Assembly: GCA_004557505.1 (NCBI GenBank)
Contig: SFGZ01000020.1
Span: 1-21,262, forward strand
From: Coriobacteriaceae bacterium
GTDB taxonomy: Bacteria > Actinomycetota > Coriobacteriia > Coriobacteriales > Atopobiaceae
Reading direction: 5' to 3'
DNA: 21,262 nucleotides
The notes under the pieces are model-generated. The model ran no database searches. It was given only the letters and a program-made list of their open reading frames with translations, and was not told the DNA's origin. A program made the position numbers and the translations under genes. This document shows, piece by piece, positions 13,009 through 19,844 of this stretch (position 1 is its first letter; each line of letters opens with the position of its first letter).

Positions 13009-13893
13009 CTATGCGCCAAAGTTGCGGATGTTGAGAAGGTCGTTCTCGGAGAACTCCACGAGCTGACGCACGGAGTGGATGCCGGCGCGCTTCAGGCAGT
13101 TGTAGGAGCGGACGGAGAGGTCCAGGTCCTCAATCTGCTTGTCGAGCTCGGCGTTGTCCTCCTCGGCGCCCGTCGCGAAGATCGACTCGTCCTCCTGGGG
13201 CTCGTCGACGTCCGCGAGGCCCATGAAAGCCGTCATGTGCTGGTTGATGATGTTGGCGGCCTCGACGATGGTGTCGCGCGGGCTGATGGAGCCGTTGGTC
13301 TCCACCTCGAGCACCAGGCGGTCGTAGTCGGTGTGACGACCGACGCGGCAGGGCTCGACGGACTTGGCGCAGCGGCGGACGGGCGAGTAGAGCGAGTCAA
13401 CGTGGATGACCCCGATGGGATCGCTCTCGCGCTCGTTGTCGTCACCAGAGACGTAGCCGCGGCCGACGCCGATACGCATCTTCATGGAGAGGTGCGCGTC
13501 GGCGCCAAGGGTGCAAATCACGTGGTCGGGGTTCACGAGCGTGAACTCCGCAGGGATGTCAAAGTCCCCGCCGGTGACCGTCATGGGGCCGTCGACGTTG
13601 ATGGAGGCGCTGGCCTCCTCGCCGGTGCCCATGGAGCGGAACACCAGGCCCTTCACGTTGAGGACGATATCGGTGACGTCCTCGTAGACACCCGGCACGG
13701 TGGTGAACTCGTGCTGCACGCCATCGATCTGGATGGCCTCGATGGCCGCGCCCTCGAGGGAGGACAGCAGCACGCGGCGCAGGGAGTTTCCCAGCGTGTC
13801 GCCATAGCCGCGCTCGAGCGGCTCTGCGCTCACGCGCGCGAGGTTGTCGCTGATCTCTTCTACCGACACAGTGGGCCGGATGAACTCGGACAT
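13009..13893 (-). CDS. rpoA: RNA polymerase alpha subunit RpoA, with a truncated C-terminal domain
   Basis: Alpha dimerises to start RNA polymerase assembly; its C-terminal domain binds UP elements and activators. The N-terminal domain is normal (SAEPLERGYGDTLGNSLRRVLLSSLEGAAI; later DYDRLVLEVETNGSISPRDTIVEAA). An acidic linker and the CTD follow: DLDLSVRSYNCLKRAGIHSV...LLNIRNFGA, then TAG. Other bacterial alphas continue after NFG/NLG with about 17-25 more residues (KKS..EI...L...GL), which hold residues equivalent to E. coli K298, S299 and E302 and the last helix. These are missing. I start at ATG 13893, five bases after GGAGG, rather than the upstream TTG at 13905 that overlaps this SD. 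The product is 294 residues against about 310-315 usually. The stop is 12 bp before rplQ. Confidence 0.95.
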   Translation of the reverse strand: MSEFIRPTVSVEEISDNLARVSAEPLERGYGDTLGNSLRRVLLSSLEGAAIEAIQIDGVQHEFTTVPGVYEDVTDIVLNVKGLVFRSMGTGEEASASINVDGPMTVTGGDFDIPAEFTLVNPDHVICTLGADAHLSMKMRIGVGRGYVSGDDNERESDPIGVIHVDSLYSPVRRCAKSVEPCRVGRHTDYDRLVLEVETNGSISPRDTIVEAANIINQHMTAFMGLADVDEPQEDESIFATGAEEDNAELDKQIEDLDLSVRSYNCLKRAGIHSVRQLVEFSENDLLNIRNFGA

Positions 13894-13917
13894 TTCTACC
13901 TCCAAACTGTGTCGGGC

Positions 13918-14511
13918 CTACTTGGAGTAAAGCTCGACGATGAGCTGGGCATCGATGTCGAGATCGATCTGGTCACGGCTGGGAAGCTGGAGGACGGTGC
14001 CCTGGAGCTTCTCGATGTCGACCTCGAGCCAGGCCGGCACGGCCATGTGCTCGGAGGAGATGAGAGCCTCCTTGATGGGGAGGAGGTCCTTGGCCTTGGG
14101 AGCAACGGCGACGACGTCGCCAGCCTTCACCTGGTAGGAGGAGATGCTCACGCGGCGCCCGTTCACGGTGATGTGGCCGTGGAGGACGGTCTGGCGGGCC
14201 TCCTTGCGGGTGCGGGCGAAGCCGAGGCGGAACACGACGTTGTCAAGCCTGGACTCGAGGATGGTCATGAGGTTGTCGCCCGTGATGCCCTCGCGCTTGA
14301 GGGCCAGCTTGTAGTAGCCGCGGAACTGCTTCTCGAGAACGCCATAGATGAACTTGGCCTTCTGCTTCTCGCGGAGCTGCGTGCCGTACTCGCTCTCCTG
14401 GCGGCGGCGCTGCTTGGGCTGGCGGTGAGATTCCTTGTTGGTTCCCATGACGATGGGATCGATGCCGAGCTGACGGCACCGCTTGAGGACAGGCGTCCTG
14501 TCAACTGCCAT
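13918..14511 (-). CDS. rpsD: 30S ribosomal protein S4
   Basis: S4 is a primary 16S rRNA binder that nucleates 30S assembly. The 197-residue product has the N-terminal region TPVLKRCRQLGIDP, which has one Cys and so is the zinc-free form, followed by the S4 RNA-binding domain (ESRLDNVVFRLGFARTRKEARQTVLHGHITVNGRRVSI) and the C-terminal VPAWLEVDIEKLQGTVL. ATG 14511 has AGGAAGGA upstream. It lies between rpsK and rpoA as in the usual alpha operon, where S4 can act as the translational repressor; no pseudoknot-like target was searched for in detail here. Confidence 0.97.
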   Translation of the reverse strand: MAVDRTPVLKRCRQLGIDPIVMGTNKESHRQPKQRRRQESEYGTQLREKQKAKFIYGVLEKQFRGYYKLALKREGITGDNLMTILESRLDNVVFRLGFARTRKEARQTVLHGHITVNGRRVSISSYQVKAGDVVAVAPKAKDLLPIKEALISSEHMAVPAWLEVDIEKLQGTVLQLPSRDQIDLDIDAQLIVELYSK

Positions 14512-14529
14512 GAGTGGTGTCCTTCCTAG

Positions 14530-14931
14530 CTACACGCGACGACGCTTGCACGGACGGCAACCGTTGTGCGGGATGGGGGTCTTGTCCTGGATGCCCGAAA
14601 CCTCGAGGCCGGCGGCCTGGAGGGAACGGATGGCCGTCTCGCGGCCAGAGCCGGGGCCCTTGACGAACACGGCGACCTTATGCAGGCCGTGCTCCATGGC
14701 CGCGCTGGCAGCGGCCTCGGCGGCAAGCTGCGCCGCGAACGGCGTGGACTTGCGGGAGCCCTTGAAGCCAACGGTGCCGCCGGACTGCCAGGAGATCACG
14801 TTGCCCTGGGCATCGGTGATGGAGACGATGGTGTTGTTGAAGGTGCTCTTGATGTGAGCCTGGCCAACCGCGATGTTCTTGCGCTCGGAACGGCGCACGC
14901 GGGTGGTACGGGCATTCTTCTTCTGCGGCAT
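14530..14931 (-). CDS. rpsK: 30S ribosomal protein S11
   Basis: S11 sits on the 30S platform near the E site. The 133-residue product shows the full family pattern: HIKSTFNNTIVSITDAQGNVISWQSGGTVGFKGSRKSTPFAAQ in the core, VFVKGPGSGRETAIRSL, and the basic tail TPIPHNGCRPCKRRRV. The length is normal. ATG 14931 lies 12 bp after the rpsM stop with a weak purine-rich RBS. Order and strand match the conserved S13-S11-S4-alpha block. Confidence 0.97.
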   Translation of the reverse strand: MPQKKNARTTRVRRSERKNIAVGQAHIKSTFNNTIVSITDAQGNVISWQSGGTVGFKGSRKSTPFAAQLAAEAAASAAMEHGLHKVAVFVKGPGSGRETAIRSLQAAGLEVSGIQDKTPIPHNGCRPCKRRRV

Positions 14932-14943
14932 TGTGTTATCCCC

Positions 14944-15315
14944 CTACGCCCTCTTCTTTGCACCGATCTGACGCTTCTTGCCCTTGCGGGTGCGAGCGTT
15001 GGTGTGGGTGCGCTGACCGCGAACGGGGAGGCCCTTGCGGTGACGAAGACCGCGGTAGCAGCCAATCTCCATCAGACGGGCAATGTTCTGCCTCACCTCG
15101 CGGCGCAGGTCGCCCTCGGTGGTGTAGTTGGCATCAATGTAGTCGCGGATCTTGGTGACCTCGTCCTCCGTCAGGTCCTTGACGCGAGTGGAGGGGTCAA
15201 CACCGGTGGCCGCGCAGATCTTGGTCGCGCTGGTCTGGCCGATGCCGTAAAGGTAGGTGAGTCCGACCTCGACACGCTTGTCACGCGGAAGGTCGACGCC
15301 ATTAATACGGGCCAA
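14944..15315 (-). CDS. rpsM: 30S ribosomal protein S13
   Basis: S13 contacts tRNA at the P site and forms bridges to the 50S subunit. The 123-residue product reads ARINGVDLPRDKRVEVGLTYLYGIG at the start, then the helix-two-turn-helix region and the basic tail GLRHRKGLPVRGQRTHTNARTRKGKKR. The start codon is TTG at 15315, supported by GAGGAG eight bases upstream and by exact alignment with family N-termini (M-A-R-I-x-G-V-D). It lies 21 bp after rpmJ. Confidence 0.96.
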   Translation of the reverse strand: MARINGVDLPRDKRVEVGLTYLYGIGQTSATKICAATGVDPSTRVKDLTEDEVTKIRDYIDANYTTEGDLRREVRQNIARLMEIGCYRGLRHRKGLPVRGQRTHTNARTRKGKKRQIGAKKRA

Positions 15316-15336
15316 CGTGAGTCTCCTCTCAGTTAT

Positions 15337-15450
15337 CTAGCCCTGACGCTGCTTGTGGCGCGGGTTCTCGCAGATTACGTATACCTTGCCGTGGCGACGA
15401 ATGATCTTGCACTTGTCGCACATCTTCTTGACCGAAGGACGTACCTTCAT
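15337..15450 (-). CDS. rpmJ: 50S ribosomal protein L36 (zinc form)
   Basis: The 37-residue protein MKVRPSVKKMCDKCKIIRRH plus VYVICENPRHKQRQG is the standard length. It keeps the zinc ligands Cys11, Cys14, Cys27 and His32, so this is the Zn-binding C+ paralogue type. The ATG at 15450 follows GGAAGGAAAG; the longer upstream frame has no family similarity and is rejected. It follows infA across an unusually long 125-bp spacer with small inverted repeats. Confidence 0.96.
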   Translation of the reverse strand: MKVRPSVKKMCDKCKIIRRHGKVYVICENPRHKQRQG

Positions 15451-15462
15451 GTGTCTTTCCTT

Positions 15463-15485
15463 CCAGTAGACAGTACCTGTACTGG
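15463..15485. repeat. Nested inverted repeats just upstream of the rpmJ ribosome binding site
   Basis: Two overlapping, mutually exclusive pairings are visible: CAGTAC/GTACTG (15471-15476 with 15479-15484, two-base loop) and CCAGTA/TACTGG (15463-15468 with 15480-15485, 11-base loop). In the mRNA they abut the SD GGAAGGAAAG of rpmJ. The remaining spacer 15486-15575 between infA and rpmJ shows no gene. Function is not established. Confidence 0.4.
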
Positions 15486-15575
15486 TAGTGCATCCGGCCT
15501 GACAGGTGGTGCTGCCTGGCACTCTATCTCATCGCCCAGCCGCAGGCGTGAATAACCAACCGATACGCGCAGCCC

Positions 15576-15794
15576 CTACTTGTAGCGGTAGGAGATGCGG
15601 CCTCTGGTGAGGTCGTAGGGCGAGATCTCCACCAGGACCCTGTCTCCGGGCAGGATCCTGATGTAGTTCATCCGGATCTTGCCCGAGATGGTGCAGAGGA
15701 TGGTCTTGCCGTTCTCAAGCTCGACGTTGAACATGGCGTTGGGCAGGGGCTCGATGACCTTGCCCTCAAGCTCGATAGCATCCTGTTTGCTCAA
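15576..15794 (-). CDS. infA: Translation initiation factor IF-1
   Basis: IF-1 binds the 30S A site during initiation. The OB-fold protein matches from LSKQDAIELEGKVIEPLPNA through GKIRMNYIRILPGDRVLVEI and SPYDLTRGRISYRYK. I set the start at TTG 15794: it gives exactly the usual 72 residues, aligns with the canonical M-S-K-x-D start, and has AGAGGG six bases upstream. The frame is open further upstream, but those residues have no family similarity. One small difference from common sequences is CTISGK where A(H/T)(I/V)SGK is usual. The gene is preceded by a putative promoter and separated from map by 115 bp. Confidence 0.95.
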   Translation of the reverse strand: MSKQDAIELEGKVIEPLPNAMFNVELENGKTILCTISGKIRMNYIRILPGDRVLVEISPYDLTRGRISYRYK

Positions 15795-15809
15795 AATCAA
15801 CCCTCTCAA

Positions 15810-15822
15810 CGCTGTGACAGCG
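15810..15822. repeat. 13-bp palindrome upstream of the infA ribosome binding site
   Basis: CGCTGTGACAGCG is a perfect palindrome with one central base, three bases from the infA SD (AGAGGG on the minus strand) and next to the predicted transcription start. It could be a short 5' hairpin or an operator; there is no direct evidence for either. Confidence 0.4.
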
Positions 15823-15829
15823 ACCAAAT

Positions 15830-15858
15830 ATCTTACCTAAAATCCTCACAAACGTCCA
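15830..15858 (-). promoter_or_regulatory. Putative internal promoter driving infA and the downstream alpha-operon genes
   Basis: On the minus strand TGGACG (15858-15853) and TAAGAT (15835-15830) are separated by 17 bases and each match the sigma-A consensus at four of six positions. They lie 35-65 bp before the infA start, in the longest gap inside the cluster. The proposal is position-supported but the motifs are weak. Confidence 0.35.
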
Positions 15859-15884
15859 CGTTGCACCTAAATCGCACAACGTGG
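15856..15884. repeat. Hairpin between map and infA
   Basis: CCACGTTG (15856-15863) and CAACGTGG (15877-15884) form an 8-bp stem with a 13-base loop. It lies 25 bp after the map stop and overlaps the putative -35 of infA. No T-run follows on the minus strand, so an intrinsic terminator is not supported; a weak attenuator or processing hairpin is possible. Confidence 0.4.
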
Positions 15885-15909
15885 GCGCAAATGCCGTGCG
15901 AGAGGGGCG

Positions 15910-16704
15910 CTAGCCATCCCCCTCGCCGCCCTGCATGCCGCACCACGGCCCAACCTCGTCTGCGGTGAGGATGACGGGGCCGTCCTTGGTGATGGCAACG
16001 GTGTTCTCGTAGTGCGCGGCGGGGAGGTTGTCATCAGTGACCACGGTCCAACCGTTCGAGAGCACGTGGGAGTCGGAGGGGCCCAGGGTGACCATGGGCT
16101 CGATGGCAACGACCATCCCCTCTTGCAGGCGAACGCCGCGTCCGCGCTTGCCATAGTTGGGGACGCTGGGGTCCTCGTGCATCACGCGGCCGACGCCGTG
16201 GCCCACGTAGTCGCGCACCACGCTGTACCCGTGGGACTCGGCGAGCTCCTGGATGGCCGCGCCGACGTCACCGAGGCGATTGCCGGGCACGGCCTGCTCG
16301 ATGCCGGCCTTGAGGCAGTCGCGCGTGACCTCGCAGAGGCCCTTGCGCTCGTCGGATACGCTGCCAACGTAAAACGTCCAGGCGTTGTCCCCCACCCAGC
16401 CGCCAAGCGTGGCCCCGGTGTCAATCGAGATGATGTCGCCGTCCTTAAGCGCGACGGCGGGGGACGGGATGCCGTGGACGATCTGCTCGTTCACCGAGGA
16501 GCAGATGCTTGCGGGGAAGCCGCCGTACCCCTTGAACGTGGGCGTGGCGCCGTGCAGGCGGATGTAGCTCTCGACCACCTGGTCGATCTCCCTGGTGGTC
16601 GTGCCGGGGCGCACCATCTCCCCGGCACGACGAAGGGCCGCCTTGGACACTGCCCCGGCGGCCTTCATCTGTTCGATCTGCTCGGGCGTCTTGATGTAGA
16701 TCAT
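15910..16704 (-). CDS. map: Methionine aminopeptidase, type I
   Basis: Map removes the initiator methionine from nascent proteins. The 264-residue product has all five metal ligands: Asp95 (IDTGA), Asp106 (GDNAWT), His169 (GHGVGR), Glu202 (AIEPM) and Glu233 (HYENTV), plus His77 (EQIVHGIP). ATG 16704 overlaps the adk stop by ATGA, so translation is coupled; the longer open frame upstream is adk in another frame. The protein lacks an N-terminal zinc-finger extension and is of the short bacterial type. It ends with a short acidic Gly-rich tail. Confidence 0.97.
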   Translation of the reverse strand: MIYIKTPEQIEQMKAAGAVSKAALRRAGEMVRPGTTTREIDQVVESYIRLHGATPTFKGYGGFPASICSSVNEQIVHGIPSPAVALKDGDIISIDTGATLGGWVGDNAWTFYVGSVSDERKGLCEVTRDCLKAGIEQAVPGNRLGDVGAAIQELAESHGYSVVRDYVGHGVGRVMHEDPSVPNYGKRGRGVRLQEGMVVAIEPMVTLGPSDSHVLSNGWTVVTDDNLPAAHYENTVAITKDGPVILTADEVGPWCGMQGGEGDG

Positions 16705-17330
16705 GCGGTAAGGAGCGCCCTGACGTCGGCGTAGACCTCGTCGACCGGCCTGTCCCCATCGACCTGCCTGAGAATCGAGTGCCCGCGGTAGTACTCGATG
16801 AGCGGGGCGGTCTGCGTCTGGTACACGTCCAGGCGCTTCTGGATGGTCTCGGGCCTGTCGTCGTCGCGCTGGTACATCTCGCCACCGCAGCGCGGGCACA
16901 CATCGACGACGCCCGCGGGCGCGGTGTAGCCGCAAGAGCGGCAGGTGCGGCGAGAGCTCAGGCGCCCGACGATGACCTCGGGCCTGACATCGACGAGAAG
17001 CGCGGCGTCGAGGTTGCGCCCCATGACGGCGAGCTCGGAGTCAAGCGTCACGGCCTGGGCGGTGTTGCGGGGGAAGCCGTCGAGGATGAAGCCGGCCTGG
17101 GCGTCATCGGCCTGAAGGCGCTCCTTCACGAGGTTGATGACAAGCTGGTCGGGAACGAGCTTGCCGGCGTCCATGTAGGCCTTGGCCTCGAGGCCAAGCT
17201 CCGACTGATCCTTGGCGGCGGCGCGCAGGAGGTCACCCGTCGAGATGTGGGCAAGCCCGAACTCCTCGACGAGCCTCTGCGCCTGCGTGCCCTTACCGGC
17301 ACCTGGGGCACCGAGCAGAACGATGTTCAT
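16701..17330 (-). CDS. adk: Adenylate kinase with zinc-binding lid
   Basis: Adk interconverts ATP plus AMP and two ADP. The P-loop GAPGAGKGT lies at residues 7-15, AMP-binding ISTGDLLR follows, and FILDGFPRN is intact. The LID carries four Cys (CRSC and CPRC, about 130, 133, 145, 148), the zinc form common in Gram-positive bacteria. I choose ATG 17330, six bases after AGGGGG; the ATG two codons earlier at 17336 abuts that SD. The product is about 209 residues, normal for the long form. A perfect 10-bp hairpin sits just before the SD, after secY. Confidence 0.96.
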   Translation of the reverse strand: MNIVLLGAPGAGKGTQAQRLVEEFGLAHISTGDLLRAAAKDQSELGLEAKAYMDAGKLVPDQLVINLVKERLQADDAQAGFILDGFPRNTAQAVTLDSELAVMGRNLDAALLVDVRPEVIVGRLSSRRTCRSCGYTAPAGVVDVCPRCGGEMYQRDDDRPETIQKRLDVYQTQTAPLIEYYRGHSILRQVDGDRPVDEVYADVRALLTA

Positions 17331-17350
17331 GTGCATCCCCCTTCCAAGGA

Positions 17351-17374
17351 GGTGCCGGCCGCGTGGCCGGCACC
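17351..17374. repeat. Perfect 10-bp stem hairpin between secY and adk
   Basis: GGTGCCGGCC and GGCCGGCACC flank a four-base GCGT loop. It lies 16 bp after the secY stop, and about 15 bp separate it from the adk start. On the minus strand the stem is followed by TCCTTGGAAGG, with no T-run, so it is more likely an mRNA-processing, stabilising or attenuating hairpin than a full terminator. Confidence 0.6.
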
Positions 17375-17390
17375 CAGCGCAACAGATTGC

Positions 17391-18668
17391 CTACTTGAAG
17401 AAGCCCTCGTAATTGTGCATCTTGAGTTGGCTCTCGAGCGATGCGATGGTGTCCATGGCAACGCCAACCATGATGAGCACCGAGGTCCCGCCGAACGACT
17501 GGATGAGCGTGTTGTTGGTGAACCAGAAGATGATGGTGGGCACCACGGCAAGCACCGCCATGAAGAGCGCACCGGGAAGCGTGACGTGATCGATCGCGCT
17601 CTTGATGTAGGCCGCCGTCGCCGCGCCCGGCCTCACGCCCGGGATGAAGCCGCCCTGCTTGCGGAGCTGGTCGGCCGTCTCCTCGGGGTTGAAGACCATC
17701 GAGGTGTAGAAGTAGGCGAAGAACACGATGAAGACCACGGAGAGGACCCAGTTGAGCCAGCCCGCCGAAAGCGCGTTGGCAACCGACTGGATCCAGCCCA
17801 CGCCGGGGAAGAACACCGCGATCTGGGCCGGGAAGTACAGCACGGCCGAGGCGAAGATGATGGGCACGACGCCGGCCGTGTTCACCTTGATGGGCAGGTA
17901 GGTGTTCTGTCCGCCCATGACCCTGCGGCCCACCACGCGCTTGGCGTACTGCACGGGGATGCGGCGCTGGCCGCGCTCCACGTACACGATGAGCGGGACG
18001 ATGGCGATGATCACGACGAGCGTGATGACCGTGAGCAGCACGTTGCCGTTGGTCGTCACCGAGGAGATGAGCGCCGACGGCAGGCCGGACATGATATTTG
18101 CGAAGATGATGAGCGACATGCCGTTGCCAACGCCGCGCTGGGTGATGACCTCGCCCAGCCACATGATGATCACCGCGCCCACGAGCATCGTGAAGACCAC
18201 GATAACGTTCTCGAGTGCCTCGGGGATCCCCATCTGGGAGAATGTCACGCCATAGCTCTTGAAGTAGAAGAGGTAGGCGATGGCGTTGAGAAGCGCCAGG
18301 ACGAGGGTGAGGTAGCGGGTGTACTGCGTGATCTTGCGCTGGCCCGACTCCCCCTCCTTGGCAAGCTCTCCCAGCGAGGGCACCACTGCCTGGAACATCT
18401 GGAGGATGATCTGGGCGGTGATGTAGGGCATGATGCCCAGGCTGAAGACGGACATGCGCGAGAGGGCGCCGCCCGAGAACAGGTTGAGCACCGCCATGGC
18501 ACCACTCGACGAGACGCCGGCGGCATACGCGCTCAGCATCTCCTGGAACGGGGCTCCGGGCACGGGAAGGTACGCTCCAAAGCGGTAGAGCAGAAGGATC
18601 CCCACGGTGAGGATGATCTTCTTCCTCAGTTCCGGCACCCGGAAAGCGTTGGCGATTCCGTTTAGCAC
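17391..18668 (-). CDS. secY: Preprotein translocase subunit SecY
   Basis: SecY forms the protein-conducting channel in the cytoplasmic membrane. The 425-residue product has the expected ten hydrophobic segments and motifs: N-terminal RVPELRKKIILTVGILLLYR, plug-region FSGGALSRMSVFSLGIMPYI, GVGNGMSLIIFANI, the cytoplasmic loop YVERGQRRIPVQYAKR, and FNPEETADQLRKQGGFIPGVRPG near the ribosome-binding loops. The GTG start at 18668 overlaps the end of rplO by 7 bp, with GGAGGAAAGG ten bases upstream. Overlap and order indicate coupling with rplO. Confidence 0.97.
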   Translation of the reverse strand: MLNGIANAFRVPELRKKIILTVGILLLYRFGAYLPVPGAPFQEMLSAYAAGVSSSGAMAVLNLFSGGALSRMSVFSLGIMPYITAQIILQMFQAVVPSLGELAKEGESGQRKITQYTRYLTLVLALLNAIAYLFYFKSYGVTFSQMGIPEALENVIVVFTMLVGAVIIMWLGEVITQRGVGNGMSLIIFANIMSGLPSALISSVTTNGNVLLTVITLVVIIAIVPLIVYVERGQRRIPVQYAKRVVGRRVMGGQNTYLPIKVNTAGVVPIIFASAVLYFPAQIAVFFPGVGWIQSVANALSAGWLNWVLSVVFIVFFAYFYTSMVFNPEETADQLRKQGGFIPGVRPGAATAAYIKSAIDHVTLPGALFMAVLAVVPTIIFWFTNNTLIQSFGGTSVLIMVGVAMDTIASLESQLKMHNYEGFFK

Positions 18669-19111
18669 GCCGGTTCGACCTTTCCTCCGGCCGCCTCGAT
18701 CTTGGTCTTGGCCGAGGCGGAGACCTTGTCCACCTTGACGGTGAGCTTCTTGGTGAGCTCACCGTCACCGAGGACCTTCACGGGAACATAGGTGCGCTTG
18801 ATGACGCCCTTGGCAACCAGGGACTCGGCGTCGACGGTGTCGCCGTCCGCGAAGACCTCCTGGAGGCGAGCGACGTTCACGGGCGCGTACTCGACGCGGT
18901 TGGGGTTCCTGAAGCCCGGGAGCTTGGGGAGGCGCATGGCGAGCGGCTGCTGGCCGCCCTCGAAGCCGGCGCCCTTGCCGCCACCGGAGCGGGAGAGCTG
19001 GCCCTTGGTGCCACGGCCGGCTGTGGTGCCGTGGCCGGAAGAGTTGCCGCGGCCGACGCGCTTGCGGTTCTTCCTGGAACCCTCTGCGGGGCGCAGATCA
19101 TTGAGCTGCAT
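18662..19111 (-). CDS. rplO: 50S ribosomal protein L15
   Basis: L15 is a late-assembly 23S rRNA-binding protein. The 149-residue product begins MQLNDLRPAEGSRKNRKRVG, continues through the Gly-rich RGNSSGHGTTAGRGTKGQLSRSGG-type region and GFEGGQQPLAMRLPKLPGF, and ends in KIEAAGGKVEPAC. ATG 19111 lies 11 bp after rpmD. The length is normal. The stop lies inside the start of secY. Confidence 0.97.
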   Translation of the reverse strand: MQLNDLRPAEGSRKNRKRVGRGNSSGHGTTAGRGTKGQLSRSGGGKGAGFEGGQQPLAMRLPKLPGFRNPNRVEYAPVNVARLQEVFADGDTVDAESLVAKGVIKRTYVPVKVLGDGELTKKLTVKVDKVSASAKTKIEAAGGKVEPAC

Positions 19112-19122
19112 GTGGGTGACTC

Positions 19123-19311
19123 CTAGTTCTCTTCAACGGTCACGAGGTGCTTGACCTTGAAGATCATACCTCGGACGCTGGGGTTGTCGGGCAGGACGGC
19201 GACGTCGCCGATCTTGCGAAGGCCCATGGCGCGGCAGGTGGCCGTCTGGTCCTTCTTCACCTGCGTCACGGCGCTGCGGACGAGGGTGACGGTGAGCTTC
19301 TTCTCTGCCAT
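19123..19311 (-). CDS. rpmD: 50S ribosomal protein L30
   Basis: The 62-residue product has the bacterial L30 pattern: LTVTLVRSAVTQVKKDQTAT at the start, then MGLRKIGDVAVLPDNPSVRG and MIFKVKHLVTVEE. ATG 19311 lies two bases after the rpsE stop, with its SD AAGGAG inside the last codons of rpsE, implying coupled translation. Length and order (S5-L30-L15) are standard. Confidence 0.96.
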   Translation of the reverse strand: MAEKKLTVTLVRSAVTQVKKDQTATCRAMGLRKIGDVAVLPDNPSVRGMIFKVKHLVTVEEN

Positions 19312-19313
19312 CG

Positions 19314-19835
19314 CTAGTTCTCCTTCCCGACGAACATCTCGGAGACGGTGATGCCACGGCGCTCGGCGGTCTCCTGGGGGCTGGAGAGCTCCTTCAGGCC
19401 CGCGGCAGCGGCCTTGATGATGTTCATGGCGTTGTCGGTGCCCAGGGACTTGGAAAGGACGTTGGTGATGCCGGCGAGCTCAAAGAGCGGGCGCACGGGG
19501 CCGCCGGCGATGACGCCGGTACCCTCGATGGCCGGCTTGATGAGGACGCGGCCGGCGCCGTAGTGGCCCTCCACCGTGTGGGGGACGCTGCCCGCGGCGG
19601 TGACGGGAACCTTGAACATGTTCTTCTTGGCGTCCTCGACGCCCTTCTGGATTGCCAGGGGCACCTCGGCGGAGCGGCCCATGCCCAGGCCCACGTTGCC
19701 CTTGCCGTCGCCGACGACGACGAGGGCCACGAGGGACATGCGACGGCCGCCCTTGACGGTCTTGGAGACGCGGTGGATGTAGACGACGCGCTCCTGAAGG
19801 TCTGTGTCCTGCTGGCGCTTGCGATCACGTGCCAT
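19314..19835 (-). CDS. rpsE: 30S ribosomal protein S5
   Basis: S5 is involved in decoding fidelity and mRNA entry. The 173-residue product shows ERVVYIHRVSKTVKGGRRMS, VVGDGKGNVGLGMGRSAEVP, AIQKGVEDAKKNMF, then GAGRVLIKPAIEGTGVIAGG and the C-terminal SPQETAERRGITV. This is the standard S5 N-terminal double-stranded RNA-binding domain followed by the C-terminal fold. ATG 19835 follows AGGAGG. The length is slightly above the E. coli form, as usual in Gram-positives. Confidence 0.97.
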   Translation of the reverse strand: MARDRKRQQDTDLQERVVYIHRVSKTVKGGRRMSLVALVVVGDGKGNVGLGMGRSAEVPLAIQKGVEDAKKNMFKVPVTAAGSVPHTVEGHYGAGRVLIKPAIEGTGVIAGGPVRPLFELAGITNVLSKSLGTDNAMNIIKAAAAGLKELSSPQETAERRGITVSEMFVGKEN

Positions 19836-19844
19836 TGAATCCTC

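Noticed and set aside
13075..14529. 484-codon plus-strand frame opposite rpoA and rpsD
   Set aside because: Low-complexity Leu/Val/Gly/Asp-rich translation typical of antisense frames in GC-rich DNA; the minus strand encodes clear RpoA and S4.
16779..18665. 628-codon plus-strand frame opposite adk and secY
   Set aside because: Extremely His/Asp/Glu/Arg-rich with no motif; antisense to two certain genes.
17293..18768. 491-codon minus-strand frame overlapping secY
   Set aside because: Arg/His/Pro-rich off-frame reading of secY, which has all expected SecY motifs in its own frame.
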